Source: a virus
IMG/VR virus record: IMGVR_UViG_3300047323_000673
Coordinates: 62,001-126,000 of that record
DNA: 64,000 nt
Direction: 5' to 3' (one strand)
The notes under the pieces were generated by a model. It was not told the DNA's origin. It saw nothing but the letters and a program-made list of their open reading frames with translations, and did no database searches. Below are positions 44,581-52,997 of this stretch, one piece after another. Numbering within the stretch: position 1 is the stretch's first letter; every line of letters begins with the position of its first letter. The translations under genes and the position numbers were made by a program.

Positions 44581-45651
44581 TTAAATTTTTATTTTTTTTA
44601 CAGAAGGTTCATGATTAATATCAAGAGATGCATCTAATATATTATAGCTAGCTTCTTTTTTAAGTTCTTTATCAGTGATATGTATCAACAAATCCTCTTT
44701 AGAGATAATTCCATTAATAATGAAGTATGAAAGATGAGCCGTATTGCTCTTAAGTCCAAAAGATAAAACATCACCACCACCACTAAAATCAATTTTACTT
44801 TTAATTAAAGCATTTAATGCAGATCCATCAAAGCCAACTTTTAAAAGATTGTTTTTATTAGTGCTAATAGTGTACTCTTTCTGAAATTTCAAATAATCAA
44901 CTAAAACTTTTGAAGTTTTTTTAATTCCCCATCTTTCAACTAACACATCAATATCTTCTTGTGAAGGAAGAGTAAGAGTTACTCCTTTAATATTAATACA
45001 AGTTCCATCTTTGAGTTTTTTAATAGAATCTTCTTGAACCTTATATATTAAATTTTCGTACTTATAGCTATTAAGTGAAAATTTAGTTTCTTTATTCTGA
45101 GTCTTTTCAAGCATAAAATTTTTAAATTCTTCTTTATTTGCAGCAAAAAAATTAAGAGCATGGACCATTTCATAGTTTGGATTTTCATCAAATTTGTTTA
45201 TATTTTCTATCTTATAGAAATGATCTAAATTACCTGCTAAATAGTATTTTTTGAAGCTAGGTTCACTATAACCAGTTACTAAAGATATTTCAGATTGTGC
45301 AATTTTATTAAAATATTCTTTACCATAAAAGTTAGTAAAAGCTTCATGACATTGATTATCACCTTCCATTAACATAAATTCCCATTTAATAGGTGAAATC
45401 ATTTTAAATTGTTGTTGATATTCTTTTAATAGTGCCGTAAATAACTCGTATTTATTCTCTATTACCAAATAATGTAAAACTGAACAATCATTTTTCCCTG
45501 GCACAAATAATATATCAAATATCTCGGATTTAATATTAAAATCATTTAAAGTTGTTGTAACAAAAGATTTAAAATTATTTATATTATTCAATTTATAATC
45601 ATAATAATCGGTAGTAATGATATCAATGGCTTTTATAATTGGATTATTCAT
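44581..45651 (-). CDS. 355-residue family protein (copy 2), tagged
   Basis: This 356-residue copy has K-W-E-F-M-L, C-H-E-A-F-T-N-F-Y-G-K-E-Y-F, F-K-N-F-M-L, W-G-I-K-K-T-S-K-V-L-V-D-Y-L-K-F-Q and a glycine-rich G-G-G-D-V-L-S-F-G-L-K where the others have C-G-K. The end is LDASLDINHEPSVKKIKI. Gaps of 12 and 24 bases separate it from its neighbours, so one transcript is likely. Confidence 0.9.
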   Translation of the reverse strand: MNNPIIKAIDIITTDYYDYKLNNINNFKSFVTTTLNDFNIKSEIFDILFVPGKNDCSVLHYLVIENKYELFTALLKEYQQQFKMISPIKWEFMLMEGDNQCHEAFTNFYGKEYFNKIAQSEISLVTGYSEPSFKKYYLAGNLDHFYKIENINKFDENPNYEMVHALNFFAANKEEFKNFMLEKTQNKETKFSLNSYKYENLIYKVQEDSIKKLKDGTCINIKGVTLTLPSQEDIDVLVERWGIKKTSKVLVDYLKFQKEYTISTNKNNLLKVGFDGSALNALIKSKIDFSGGGDVLSFGLKSNTAHLSYFIINGIISKEDLLIHITDKELKKEASYNILDASLDINHEPSVKKIKI

Positions 45652-45675
45652 TTATTTATTCCTTAAATAAGCTAT

Positions 45676-46740
45676 TTAAAGCTTCAATTTTCTTTTTATG
45701 GAATCATCATCTTGTTTATCTAGAGAAGAATCTAGAATTACACAATGTGCTTCGGTATATAGCTGTTTATTATTAATATTGGTCAACAAATCTTCTTGTT
45801 TAATTGAGCCATTAATGATCAAGTAAGAAAGTAGCTCTAAATTAGTTTTTAATCCAAAGGAAAGTGCTTTACTACAATTAATAAACTTAATCTTTTTAGT
45901 AATAAGATTAACTAATCTTTCTTCATCAAATTTAATTTTATATTTATTTTTAATACTAGGTTGAGTTAAGTATTCTTTTTGATAATTCATATAATCAGAA
46001 ATGACTTGAGATGTTTTATCTATTCCCCATTTCTCAATTAAAATTTCTAATTCTTCATTTGATGGAAGTTTTAAAATAAAAGTTTTTTCTAGCCCTTTAA
46101 TATTTACATTTAAACGACAAATTAATCTATTATATTGAAGCCAATTAGATGAACAGTTAGATAAATCAGCAGATAATTCACTAGTAAACTGTTCTTGCAT
46201 GAATTGTTTAAATTTTTCTTTATTTGAATCATAAAATGATAATGCATGAATTGTTGAACATGAAGGACTATCATACATGGATTTCATATTTTCTACTTTA
46301 AAATAATCATCTAATTTTCCATTTATATATAATTTTTTAAAGTGTTCTATATGGTACCGAGTAAAATTTGTACCACTAGCTACATTTTCAAAGTAATCAT
46401 TTCCAAAAATATTAATAAAATGTTCGTGACAATCATGACTTGGGTAAAATAATAAAAATTCCCATTTTTCAGGTTTTATTAATAAAAATTTATCTTCATA
46501 TTTATCTAATAAGTCAATAAATAAATTAATTGCGTTTTCAGAAACAATATGTTCAAGAGGAGAACAATTACTATCATCTAATTGGAACAAAAGCTCAAAA
46601 AAATCCAAAGCGCATCCATGATGTTTAGCTATAGTGGAAAATGTTTTTTCAATTTCTGTTAAAGAACAATCATCTAAATTTTTTTCAAATAAAGCTTCAG
46701 AAATCCGTTCCATTAATTTTGCGCTTGCAACATTATTCAT
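45676..46740 (-). CDS. 355-residue family protein (copy 1), tagged
   Basis: This 354-residue first copy follows a good promoter. Blocks are K-W-E-F-L-L-F-Y, C-H-E-H-F-I-N-I-F-G-N-D-Y-F, F-K-Q-F-M, W-G-I-D-K-T-S-Q-V-I-S-D-Y-M-N-Y-Q and C-S-K-A-L-S-F-G-L-K. The end is LDSSLDKQDDDSIKRKLKL. The cysteine before the S-F-G-L block is kept in three of four copies. Confidence 0.9.
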   Translation of the reverse strand: MNNVASAKLMERISEALFEKNLDDCSLTEIEKTFSTIAKHHGCALDFFELLFQLDDSNCSPLEHIVSENAINLFIDLLDKYEDKFLLIKPEKWEFLLFYPSHDCHEHFINIFGNDYFENVASGTNFTRYHIEHFKKLYINGKLDDYFKVENMKSMYDSPSCSTIHALSFYDSNKEKFKQFMQEQFTSELSADLSNCSSNWLQYNRLICRLNVNIKGLEKTFILKLPSNEELEILIEKWGIDKTSQVISDYMNYQKEYLTQPSIKNKYKIKFDEERLVNLITKKIKFINCSKALSFGLKTNLELLSYLIINGSIKQEDLLTNINNKQLYTEAHCVILDSSLDKQDDDSIKRKLKL

Positions 46741-46764
46741 AATATTTTTAACTGTTATAGATTA

Positions 46765-46792
46765 ATTATAGTTTTTTTGAAATTATTATCAA
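46765..46792 (-). promoter_or_regulatory. promoter of the four-copy 355-residue family
   Basis: TTGATA, a 16-bp spacer and TATAAT are read on the minus strand, about 25 bases before the ATG at 46740. Confidence 0.62.
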
Positions 46793-46802
46793 CTAAACGA
46801 AA

Positions 46803-46833
46803 ATAAAAAAGCCCCATGAGGGGGCTTTTTTTA
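46803..46833 (-). terminator. terminator of the small phage-like operon
   Basis: AAAAAGCCCC/GGGGCTTTTT form a hairpin with T runs on both sides, 20 bases after the stop of the 46854-47198 gene. Confidence 0.85.
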
Positions 46834-46853
46834 TATTAATTCTTTATCTAGAT

Positions 46854-47198
46854 TTAACATTTAATTAATTCTGATACATCAGAAGAATGTAATTGCATGC
46901 CAGATTTATGGTAAGTAACAATATTTTCTTCTTTCTTTAAAAGAACATGCTCAAATAGATCATTTAATGCTTCTTTAACTCTTGTTGTGACAGACATATT
47001 CATAGTCAACATATTTGAGAATTTAATATAGCCGGAAAGATTTTTACAGAAATCCAAATATTTAGAATCTTCTTTTTCATGAACAAAAACCATTTGCAAA
47101 TGCTTATTAATAACATTAACTTGATTTTCGTTTAGTTCATATACAGTATTAATTTCAAACAGTCCTTGCAACCAATAACAAAATTCAATAGCTTTCAT
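46854..47198 (-). CDS. phage-type small protein, FCYWLQG family
   Basis: This 114-residue protein starts M-K-A-I-E-F-C-Y-W-L-Q-G-L-F-E-I, then has N-Q-V-N-V-I-N-K-H-L-Q-M-V-F. This pattern (F-C-Y-W-L-Q-G, then a helix ending H-L-x-L-V-F) is familiar to me from small hypothetical proteins of large phages. AAGGA precedes the ATG. No shared tail is present. It is the last gene of a four-gene minus-strand operon. Confidence 0.85.
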   Translation of the reverse strand: MKAIEFCYWLQGLFEINTVYELNENQVNVINKHLQMVFVHEKEDSKYLDFCKNLSGYIKFSNMLTMNMSVTTRVKEALNDLFEHVLLKKEENIVTYHKSGMQLHSSDVSELIKC

Positions 47199-47231
47199 AT
47201 TTGTTCCTTTATAAATTATTTAAAATATATT

Positions 47232-47654
47232 TTATTCATTTATTTGATGTCTAATCAGAACTAAATCATTCCCAATTAAAGACAGTTTAGTAAAATCTGT
47301 GTCTAAAGCTCCAGTTAAAGCACATGGAACAATTTCATTATAAAGATATTTTGAAAACTGTTCTTTATATTTTTTTTCAACGGGAATTCTAAAAACAATA
47401 GCATCAATGACAGTTCCAATAAATTCACCATTACTTGTTAATTGAAAACTATCTTTATTCTCATTTGAAAGTTCTTTACCAATATTTGCAAATAAACTAG
47501 TAAGAGAACCAGGAATAGTTTTCTTGATGGAATTATTCAAAACATCATCACTAACATTCATTTCATGAAACGGGATTTTTACACTTTCAAATACTAAGTT
47601 TACGATTTCATCAGAAGGATTATACTTGTGATTAAGAGAAGACTTAATATTCAT
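47232..47654 (-). CDS. hypothetical protein in phage-like operon
   Basis: This 140-residue protein has a start N-I-K-S-S-L-N-H-K-Y-N-P-S-D-E-I-V and a central I-G-T-V-I-D-A-I-V-F-R-I-P. No family is recognised. GGGAGC lies before the ATG. It sits between two genes of the FCYWLQG family with gaps of 33 and 16 bases, so it is co-transcribed with them. It has no shared tail. Confidence 0.82.
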   Translation of the reverse strand: MNIKSSLNHKYNPSDEIVNLVFESVKIPFHEMNVSDDVLNNSIKKTIPGSLTSLFANIGKELSNENKDSFQLTSNGEFIGTVIDAIVFRIPVEKKYKEQFSKYLYNEIVPCALTGALDTDFTKLSLIGNDLVLIRHQINE

Positions 47655-47670
47655 GTTAGCTCCCGTTTAA

Positions 47671-47997
47671 TTAGCACATTGCACGATTTTCACGACTATT
47701 AGAATTACCATTATCTCGCTTAGTTGTTTTTACTTGACTAGAGATTGGAATCTGTTCTTTACAAATATTATCTAAGCGTTCTTTGATAATATTAACAACT
47801 TCTTCATTTAGAATTTCAGGCTTGCTTAATGAAAAATAACCATTTAGGAAATCACAAAAAGGATGAGGTTCATTTTCAACTTCTAGAACATTTTCTAGCT
47901 TATCTTTAATTGTTTGTGTTGCATTAATTCCAAAATAATTAGATTGATTAACCTCAATAGCACCTTTTAGAAAATAACAAAATTCAATAGATTTCAT
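47671..47997 (-). CDS. phage-type small protein, FCYWLQG family
   Basis: This 108-residue paralogue has I-E-F-C-Y-F-L-K-G-A-I-E-V and a second block F-C-D-F-L-N-G-Y-F-S-L-S-K-P, like an internal duplication. It ends R-E-N-R-A-M-C, and the next paralogue ends F-E-A-M-C, an unusual shared cysteine end. AAGGAG precedes the ATG. Confidence 0.85.
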   Translation of the reverse strand: MKSIEFCYFLKGAIEVNQSNYFGINATQTIKDKLENVLEVENEPHPFCDFLNGYFSLSKPEILNEEVVNIIKERLDNICKEQIPISSQVKTTKRDNGNSNSRENRAMC

Positions 47998-48007
47998 ATA
48001 TTACTCC

Positions 48008-48343
48008 TTAACACATAGCTTCAAATCGTGAATTTTGAGGACCATTATGAATATCATTAAGTTGCTTTTGTTCATTTGCAGGGTATGATGGATCAATTTC
48101 GAATTTAAAAGTATTCCTTAGCTTTTCTTTAATGATAGAAGTAGTTTCTGCATTAATAGATTCTGGTTTACCCAAAGTAAAATAACCATTTAGGAAACAG
48201 CAAAAACCATTTGGTTTAGAATCATATTGAAAAACTAAAGCTAGATGATCTTTAAGAATTTGAGTAGCTCCTTCATCAAATTCTGTATTTCCGTTAAGCT
48301 CAAAAGAGCCTTGAAGCCAATAACAAAATTGTCGTGATTGCAT
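48008..48343 (-). CDS. phage-type small protein, FCYWLQG family
   Basis: The start is placed at the ATG at 48343, which has GGAG six bases upstream and aligns with the paralogues; a TTG at 48355 overlaps that site. The 111-residue protein has Q-F-C-Y-W-L-Q-G-S-F-E-L, then D-H-L-A-L-V-F, then F-C-C-F-L-N-G-Y-F-T-L-G-K-P. It ends A-M-C. It is the first gene of the four-gene operon. Confidence 0.85.
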   Translation of the reverse strand: MQSRQFCYWLQGSFELNGNTEFDEGATQILKDHLALVFQYDSKPNGFCCFLNGYFTLGKPESINAETTSIIKEKLRNTFKFEIDPSYPANEQKQLNDIHNGPQNSRFEAMC

Positions 48344-48420
48344 TAGTTTCTCCAATTAAGATTTTTAAAACATGGGTTTATTTTAACATACAAAACGATT
48401 AAATAAAGTTTTTATTTCTA

Positions 48421-48732
48421 TTATTTCTCAATTATTTTAGTATCAATTGAGTCAGGGAGAAGAATTCGGCCGGCACATAAAGCACCTTCAACTTTTTGAC
48501 CTTTAGGATTTATAGCTACAAAATTCCTTCTTTGAGGAGTGCCTTCATCACAAAAGAAATTATATCCACCCATTTCAATAGATGTATAACCTTGTTTCTT
48601 CAATAATTCAATATTGTTTGCATCAGAATTAGCCATTAGTTGACTAGCAAGACCAATAATAGCTATAACTGAAAAAACTAAAATCATAGAAATAGTTTTG
48701 AATTTTTCAGCAAAAGACGGTGATATTTTCAT
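48421..48732 (-). CDS. small membrane-anchored protein
   Basis: This 103-residue protein has one membrane segment at about 14-33 (MILVFSVIAIIGLASQLM). A soluble part follows with G-Y-N-F-F-C-D-E-G-T-P-Q-R-R-N-F and G-Q-K-V-E-G-A-L-C-A-G. The two cysteines, about 35 residues apart, are also present in the paralogue at 50158 and could form a disulfide outside the membrane. No family is recognised. It has no shared tail. Confidence 0.8.
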   Translation of the reverse strand: MKISPSFAEKFKTISMILVFSVIAIIGLASQLMANSDANNIELLKKQGYTSIEMGGYNFFCDEGTPQRRNFVAINPKGQKVEGALCAGRILLPDSIDTKIIEK

Positions 48733-48805
48733 AATTATCAGATTTTATTTTAATAATTAATTTTAACATAGAATAGAAAGAAAATATTCAATTTAATAGA
48801 AAATA

Positions 48806-49423
48806 TTATAATTTATTTTTTTTAATAATATCTTTATTTGTTGGCAGTTCAGAACTTAATTCCTGTTGCATTTGAAATGAAGCAATTTGATGAGGAGTAA
48901 GAATAAGTACATAATTATCTGCATCATAACTTTTAATAAGAGAATACATTTCTTTAAATCCAAGAATTGCATTAGTTAAAGAATCAATATCATGTTCAAA
49001 ATCATCATGTAATTGAGTTATAAATTTATTTAAACTTTCTATAGGATTACCATAACATTTAAATTTTCCATGAACTATCTCTGGCCCATCTTGTAAACTT
49101 TTAATAAAATTATGACTACAGAAAAAAACACCACCTATTTCTCTTGGACAATATTTTAAGGATTGAATATTATTGTAGGAACAGTCGAAATATCCATTAA
49201 CTTTATAAGGTGAACCTTTTAAAGATGTTAAACTATGTCCAGATATAGAAAAATTACCATTAATAATACCAAATTGAATAGGAATATTCTCTAGTTCATT
49301 ATTCAAGAAATTCACATTATCATCAACATCAACAGTGAGATCTTCATTAATAGTATAATTTTCAATTCCAACATCATATAACCATTGCATTATTTCAGGT
49401 TTAGTTTTAAGGAATTGACTCAT
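48806..49423 (-). CDS. stem-repeat (LRR-like) protein, tagged
   Basis: This 205-residue paralogue of 20246 and 28167 has Y-T-I-N-E-D-L-T-V-D-V-D-D, I-P-I-Q-F-G-I-I-N-G-N-F, then L-T-S-L-K-G-S-P and F-D-C-S-Y-N-N-I-Q-S-L-K-Y-C-P. It ends QQELSSELPTNKDIIKKNKL. It is the second gene of a pair joined by an ATGA overlap and nothing follows it closely, yet the tail is intact. Confidence 0.9.
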   Translation of the reverse strand: MSQFLKTKPEIMQWLYDVGIENYTINEDLTVDVDDNVNFLNNELENIPIQFGIINGNFSISGHSLTSLKGSPYKVNGYFDCSYNNIQSLKYCPREIGGVFFCSHNFIKSLQDGPEIVHGKFKCYGNPIESLNKFITQLHDDFEHDIDSLTNAILGFKEMYSLIKSYDADNYVLILTPHQIASFQMQQELSSELPTNKDIIKKNKL

Positions 49424-50034
49424 AATTTTATTTTTTTTGTTGTTGAATAATTCTGAATTAACTCACTATTTAACTCTTTATTTGCTTTCATTTTACTAAT
49501 AGTATTATTATCTAAATGTAAACTCCAACCTTCAATTTCACCTTGAATATTTATAGCTATTTCATAAAATTGTTCGTAATCTTTAATAATTTTTTCTTCT
49601 GTAGAAGCCCAATGTGAAAATTCATTAATGTTTGCATTAAAAATTCCACTAAAATTAACAATAGGATTGATTCCACAAGCCAAAACTCCATCTACAACAT
49701 CTGGAAGATAATCTAATAAAGAAACTTTATTTCCGTGAAAATAAAAATCACCATGTACTAATTTAGGACAATGCTTTAAAGTTACTAATTGGTTATGAGA
49801 ACAATCAAATTCACCATGCACAGTGTGAGGACAACCTTTTAATGATGTAATCTTGTTTCTACTAAAATTAAAATTACCTTTTACTATTCCAAATTGAATA
49901 GGGAATTCAGTAATAGATTTATTAAAAAGACGAACTGAATCATCAACATCAACAGTTAAGTTATTATTAATGGTATAATTCATAATACCATAATTATCTA
50001 ACCAATTTTTTATTTCTTCTTTAGTTTGAAACAT
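49420..50034 (-). CDS. stem-repeat (LRR-like) protein, tagged
   Basis: This 204-residue protein has I-K-N-W-L-D-N-Y-G-I, Y-T-I-N-N-N-L-T-V-D-V-D-D, F-P-I-Q-F-G-I-V-K-G-N-F, then units I-T-S-L-K-G-C-P and F-D-C-S-H-N-Q-L-V-T-L-K-H-C-P. The end is NKELNSELIQNYSTTKKIKL. In this family the first two units have a G-C-P or Y-C-P turn. Its stop overlaps the next start by four bases. Confidence 0.9.
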   Translation of the reverse strand: MFQTKEEIKNWLDNYGIMNYTINNNLTVDVDDSVRLFNKSITEFPIQFGIVKGNFNFSRNKITSLKGCPHTVHGEFDCSHNQLVTLKHCPKLVHGDFYFHGNKVSLLDYLPDVVDGVLACGINPIVNFSGIFNANINEFSHWASTEEKIIKDYEQFYEIAINIQGEIEGWSLHLDNNTISKMKANKELNSELIQNYSTTKKIKL

Positions 50035-50157
50035 TATATTTTTGGCTTGTTAGAATTTGAAATTACTTTAATTTAATCAATCTCTTAAAGTTATAATTTA
50101 TTTTAACAATTGCAAAAGAAAAATCAAAATTATAATAAATCCTATGTATTCAAAAAA

Positions 50158-50457
50158 TTATTTTTTAATAATAATTTCAATATTAATTTCATCAGAATGT
50201 ATTAGATTTCCAGCACAAATTGAACCATTAACTTCTTGGCCTTTATTATTAATAGCTTTAAAGTATCTTCTCATTGGAGTTCCTCTTTCACATAAGTAAT
50301 TAAAATCACCAATATGAATGGAGCTATATCCCCTAGACTTTAATAGTTCTTCATTCCTTTGTGGTGAATTAAACTCTGTATGAAGGTATATTACTAAATA
50401 AATAAATATAAAAATTCCGAATATAGCCCCAAAATTTAAAAACTTGGATGATTTCAT
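50158..50457 (-). CDS. small membrane-anchored protein, paralogue of 48421-48732
   Basis: This 99-residue protein has a membrane segment at about 8-27 (FGAIFGIFIFIYLVIYL). The conserved soluble part follows: L-L-K-S-R-G-Y-S-S-I, Y-L-C-E-R-G-T-P-M-R-R and G-Q-E-V-N-G-S-I-C-A-G. AGGA lies before the ATG. Both copies flank the stem-repeat pair, so the block may have duplicated together. Confidence 0.8.
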   Translation of the reverse strand: MKSSKFLNFGAIFGIFIFIYLVIYLHTEFNSPQRNEELLKSRGYSSIHIGDFNYLCERGTPMRRYFKAINNKGQEVNGSICAGNLIHSDEINIEIIIKK

Positions 50458-50610
50458 TATACTTCCTAATCAAATGTAAAATTATTATAACCTATTTTTA
50501 CATTATTTTGTTAAATTTAAACTATAATAAATTACACAATTATTGTTAAACTGTTAATTTCAAATATTAAAATTAACCAATAAATATGCATATTTTAGAC
50601 ATTTTTATTA

Positions 50611-50639
50611 TTGACAAAATCAGCTTTATTTTTTACTTT
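50611..50639 (+). promoter_or_regulatory. promoter of the 50685 gene
   Basis: A perfect TTGACA (50611-50616), a 17-bp spacer and TACTTT (50634-50639), about 45 bases before the ATG. Confidence 0.6.
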
Positions 50640-50684
50640 GGATTTCATTTTGTGATTTCACGAATTAAAAGGTAAGGACTGAAC

Positions 50685-52379
50685 ATGATAAATCAGGGTG
50701 AAAGTAGAGATAAGCTAGAAACAGAATTATTTGACTCAAACGACTTTAAGGGTATGTTTGATATAGCTGCTCGCCGGCAGTTATTAATTCAAGAAAATAC
50801 TCTTTTGCTAAGTCAGTTTTATAACTTATTGAATTTAGATAACTTAAAAGAATTAGCTAAAAAAGAAAAAATAGGTAATTTTCTAGATGATTTAATCCAT
50901 TTTTTAGATACAGATCAACATTTTAATAAAGTTGAAAAAAAGAAATTTTTAAATGGTTGTGAAAATGTCTTATTTTTGCATGCTTTAATGCTAGGAAAAA
51001 ATGATTCTGCAAAATATTTAAATCAATTTAGAGTTGATAAAAGTTTATACTTAAACCGAAACTTTTTAACTAAGCGTATTAACGAAAAAAATTATGAAGT
51101 AGTAGAAAGCTTATTAGATATATCAGATAATGTAACTTATGACGAAAGTAAAGTATTAAGATTATTATATGTCAGTTTATGTCGTGACTATGAATTCTTT
51201 AAAAAACTAATTGCTAAATATAATTTTGATATAAATGCTTATGGTGATTTAGGCATTAATGATAACTTTAAAGGTAGTTTTCTACATGTATTATCATTAA
51301 TGAATGATGCTGAAGCCAATAAATTTTTTATAGATTTTATAAAAGATTATGGCTCAAAAATTAACTTTGATGTTGCATTTACAGATTCTGAAAGAGATAC
51401 AGAAATCCATGTATTAGATTTAATAATTAATAATGAACAATTAGAGACTTCAGAAAAGATGTCTCGCCTTACTACCATATTAACTTATGGTGCATTAAAC
51501 GAAAAACATGTTTCTCATTTGGCAGGTATATTGATTACTGATGCTATTATTTCTCGTTATTACAATGATCCTATATATGATGCACTATTTGCACATCAAA
51601 GCTTTAATTCAATAAGATTTAACAGAGAGGGAGTATTAAACCAACTATTAAAACTTGATAATTCTGAATTATTTACCAAACTAAGAACAGAAAGTAGCTT
51701 TACCATTAATCCAACTTCTGTAATTTTAGATAAATTTTTTAGGTTCTCATCTCCTATTCAGTCTAATCATACTCATCCATTTATACTTTGGATTAATGAT
51801 AATGCAACTAATAATAATTTTTCAGTTGATACATTATTAAGCTTAATAAAACATTATAAAAATGAATTACATGAATTAAACTTATTCCATATAAAAATGC
51901 CAACTAAAATGGCTGGAATATTAAGACAAGCTGGTGTTGCAATAGCTGAGAAAAAAGGAATTATGTCAAAAATCTTTGGTAAAGAAAAAGATTATGAAGA
52001 AAAAACGACTATTACATCTAGTTCAGATAAAAAAGTAGAACCAGCAATTGATACACCAAGTCAGTCAGGAGGTGCAATAGAAGTTAATAAACCTGTTGAT
52101 TTTAATAAGAGTTTATTCATAACAATTAAAGATGAGGAAATATCTCAATTTGTAGATAATATTGTAGTAAAAACTAATCAACTATCTAAATTAATTGATG
52201 AAGAAAATGTGGATTATACATATATAAAATGCACGCTTCCTAAATTGGTGAACACCACTATTGAGAATTATTTTAAATTTTCTGACATTAATGCTGTTGA
52301 TGCAAGAAAAAATGCTTTAATTCAAGTAAAAATGTTACAAAAAAGGGTAAATGATTTAATTGTTAAAAATCAAAATTAA
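50685..52379 (+). CDS. large untagged helical protein, paralogue of 38988-40748
   Basis: This 564-residue protein is similar to the 38988 protein along most of its length: F-L-N-G-C-E-N, L-L-D-I-S, Y-D-A-L-F-A-H-Q-S-F-N-S, N-P-T-S-V-I-L-D-K-F-F-R-F-S and the final F-S-D-I-N-A-V-D-A-R. A Ser/Thr-rich linker sits at about 440-470. AAGGA precedes the ATG. It ends D-L-I-V-K-N-Q-N, without the shared tail. The pair brackets the tagged genes between them and may be a companion, not cargo. Confidence 0.88.
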   Translation: MINQGESRDKLETELFDSNDFKGMFDIAARRQLLIQENTLLLSQFYNLLNLDNLKELAKKEKIGNFLDDLIHFLDTDQHFNKVEKKKFLNGCENVLFLHALMLGKNDSAKYLNQFRVDKSLYLNRNFLTKRINEKNYEVVESLLDISDNVTYDESKVLRLLYVSLCRDYEFFKKLIAKYNFDINAYGDLGINDNFKGSFLHVLSLMNDAEANKFFIDFIKDYGSKINFDVAFTDSERDTEIHVLDLIINNEQLETSEKMSRLTTILTYGALNEKHVSHLAGILITDAIISRYYNDPIYDALFAHQSFNSIRFNREGVLNQLLKLDNSELFTKLRTESSFTINPTSVILDKFFRFSSPIQSNHTHPFILWINDNATNNNFSVDTLLSLIKHYKNELHELNLFHIKMPTKMAGILRQAGVAIAEKKGIMSKIFGKEKDYEEKTTITSSSDKKVEPAIDTPSQSGGAIEVNKPVDFNKSLFITIKDEEISQFVDNIVVKTNQLSKLIDEENVDYTYIKCTLPKLVNTTIENYFKFSDINAVDARKNALIQVKMLQKRVNDLIVKNQN

Positions 52380-52416
52380 TCACCAATATTATGACCTATT
52401 GTTAAAAATCAAAATT
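52359..52416 (+). repeat. short direct repeat at the 3' end of the 50685 gene
   Basis: A 19-bp sequence (starting ATTGTTAAAAATC) covering the last codons occurs again 39 bp downstream at 52398-52416, in non-coding sequence. It suggests a small duplication of the gene end. Confidence 0.7.
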
Positions 52417-52429
52417 TATTTTTAGTATT

Positions 52430-52460
52430 TTGAACAAAATCATAATTTTTAAGGTATAAT
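52430..52460 (+). promoter_or_regulatory. candidate promoter of the 52493-52965 pair
   Basis: TTGAAC (52430-52435), a 19-bp spacer and TATAAT (52455-52460). The spacer is longer than ideal but the -10 box is perfect. Confidence 0.45.
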
Positions 52461-52492
52461 TATTCTTATTGTTAATATGCAGCGAGATAGTT

Positions 52493-52720
52493 ATGACTTT
52501 TGACACCTTATATGTTATCGTTTATTGGATGGAATGGATTGGTATTTCTTGTGTTGGTAACACAGTGTACCCCAATAAAGAAGATGCAGAAAAACATATT
52601 GAAGAGCTAAAAAAACTTCCATCATATCGTGATGAGAAATATAAAGCTATTACTCTATCAGAGTATATTAGTGATGAACGAGAACAGGCAGTTAACGAAG
52701 TTCGCTATCCGCTTGGCTAA
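52493..52720 (+). CDS. small hypothetical protein (tandem pair, copy 1)
   Basis: I use the ATG at 52493 (75 residues) because it aligns with the paralogue that follows; a TTG at 52469 would lie at the predicted transcription start. The protein reads L-Y-V-I-V-Y-W-M-E-W-I-G-I near the start and ends E-Q-A-V-N-E-V-R-Y-P-L-G. No family is recognised. It lacks the shared tail. Confidence 0.78.
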   Translation: MTFDTLYVIVYWMEWIGISCVGNTVYPNKEDAEKHIEELKKLPSYRDEKYKAITLSEYISDEREQAVNEVRYPLG

Positions 52721-52728
52721 AAAATATC

Positions 52729-52965
52729 ATGATAAGATTATCTGAATTATTTGTAATCATTTATTACATGGATTGGGTTGGGTTGTGCCTTGAGGGTGAT
52801 TTTGTTTATACTAGTAGAGAGCAAGCACAACAAAAAATTACTGCATTAAAAGAAACACCTTATGCTATTCAACAGAAAATTGAATATCAGGTAATGCCTT
52901 TAGATGATTATATTAATGCACAGTGTAAACAAGCAATGAATGAAGCTAAATATCCAATTCATTAA
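52729..52965 (+). CDS. small hypothetical protein (tandem pair, copy 2)
   Basis: This 78-residue paralogue has L-F-V-I-I-Y-Y-M-D-W-V-G-L, a central A-Q-Q-K-I-T-A-L-K-E-T-P and the end Q-A-M-N-E-A-K-Y-P-I-H. It lies eight bases after copy 1 and shares its transcript; a strong terminator follows. The conserved Y-x-M-x-W-x-G near the start is the most constant part of the pair. Confidence 0.8.
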   Translation: MIRLSELFVIIYYMDWVGLCLEGDFVYTSREQAQQKITALKETPYAIQQKIEYQVMPLDDYINAQCKQAMNEAKYPIH

Positions 52966-52968
52966 ATA

Positions 52969-52997
52969 TTAAAGCCTCCATTTGGAGGCTTTATTTT
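52969..52997. terminator. bidirectional terminator
   Basis: AAAGCCTCCA/TGGAGGCTTT form a near-loopless hairpin (TT loop) with T-rich and A-rich flanks between converging genes. Confidence 0.88.
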
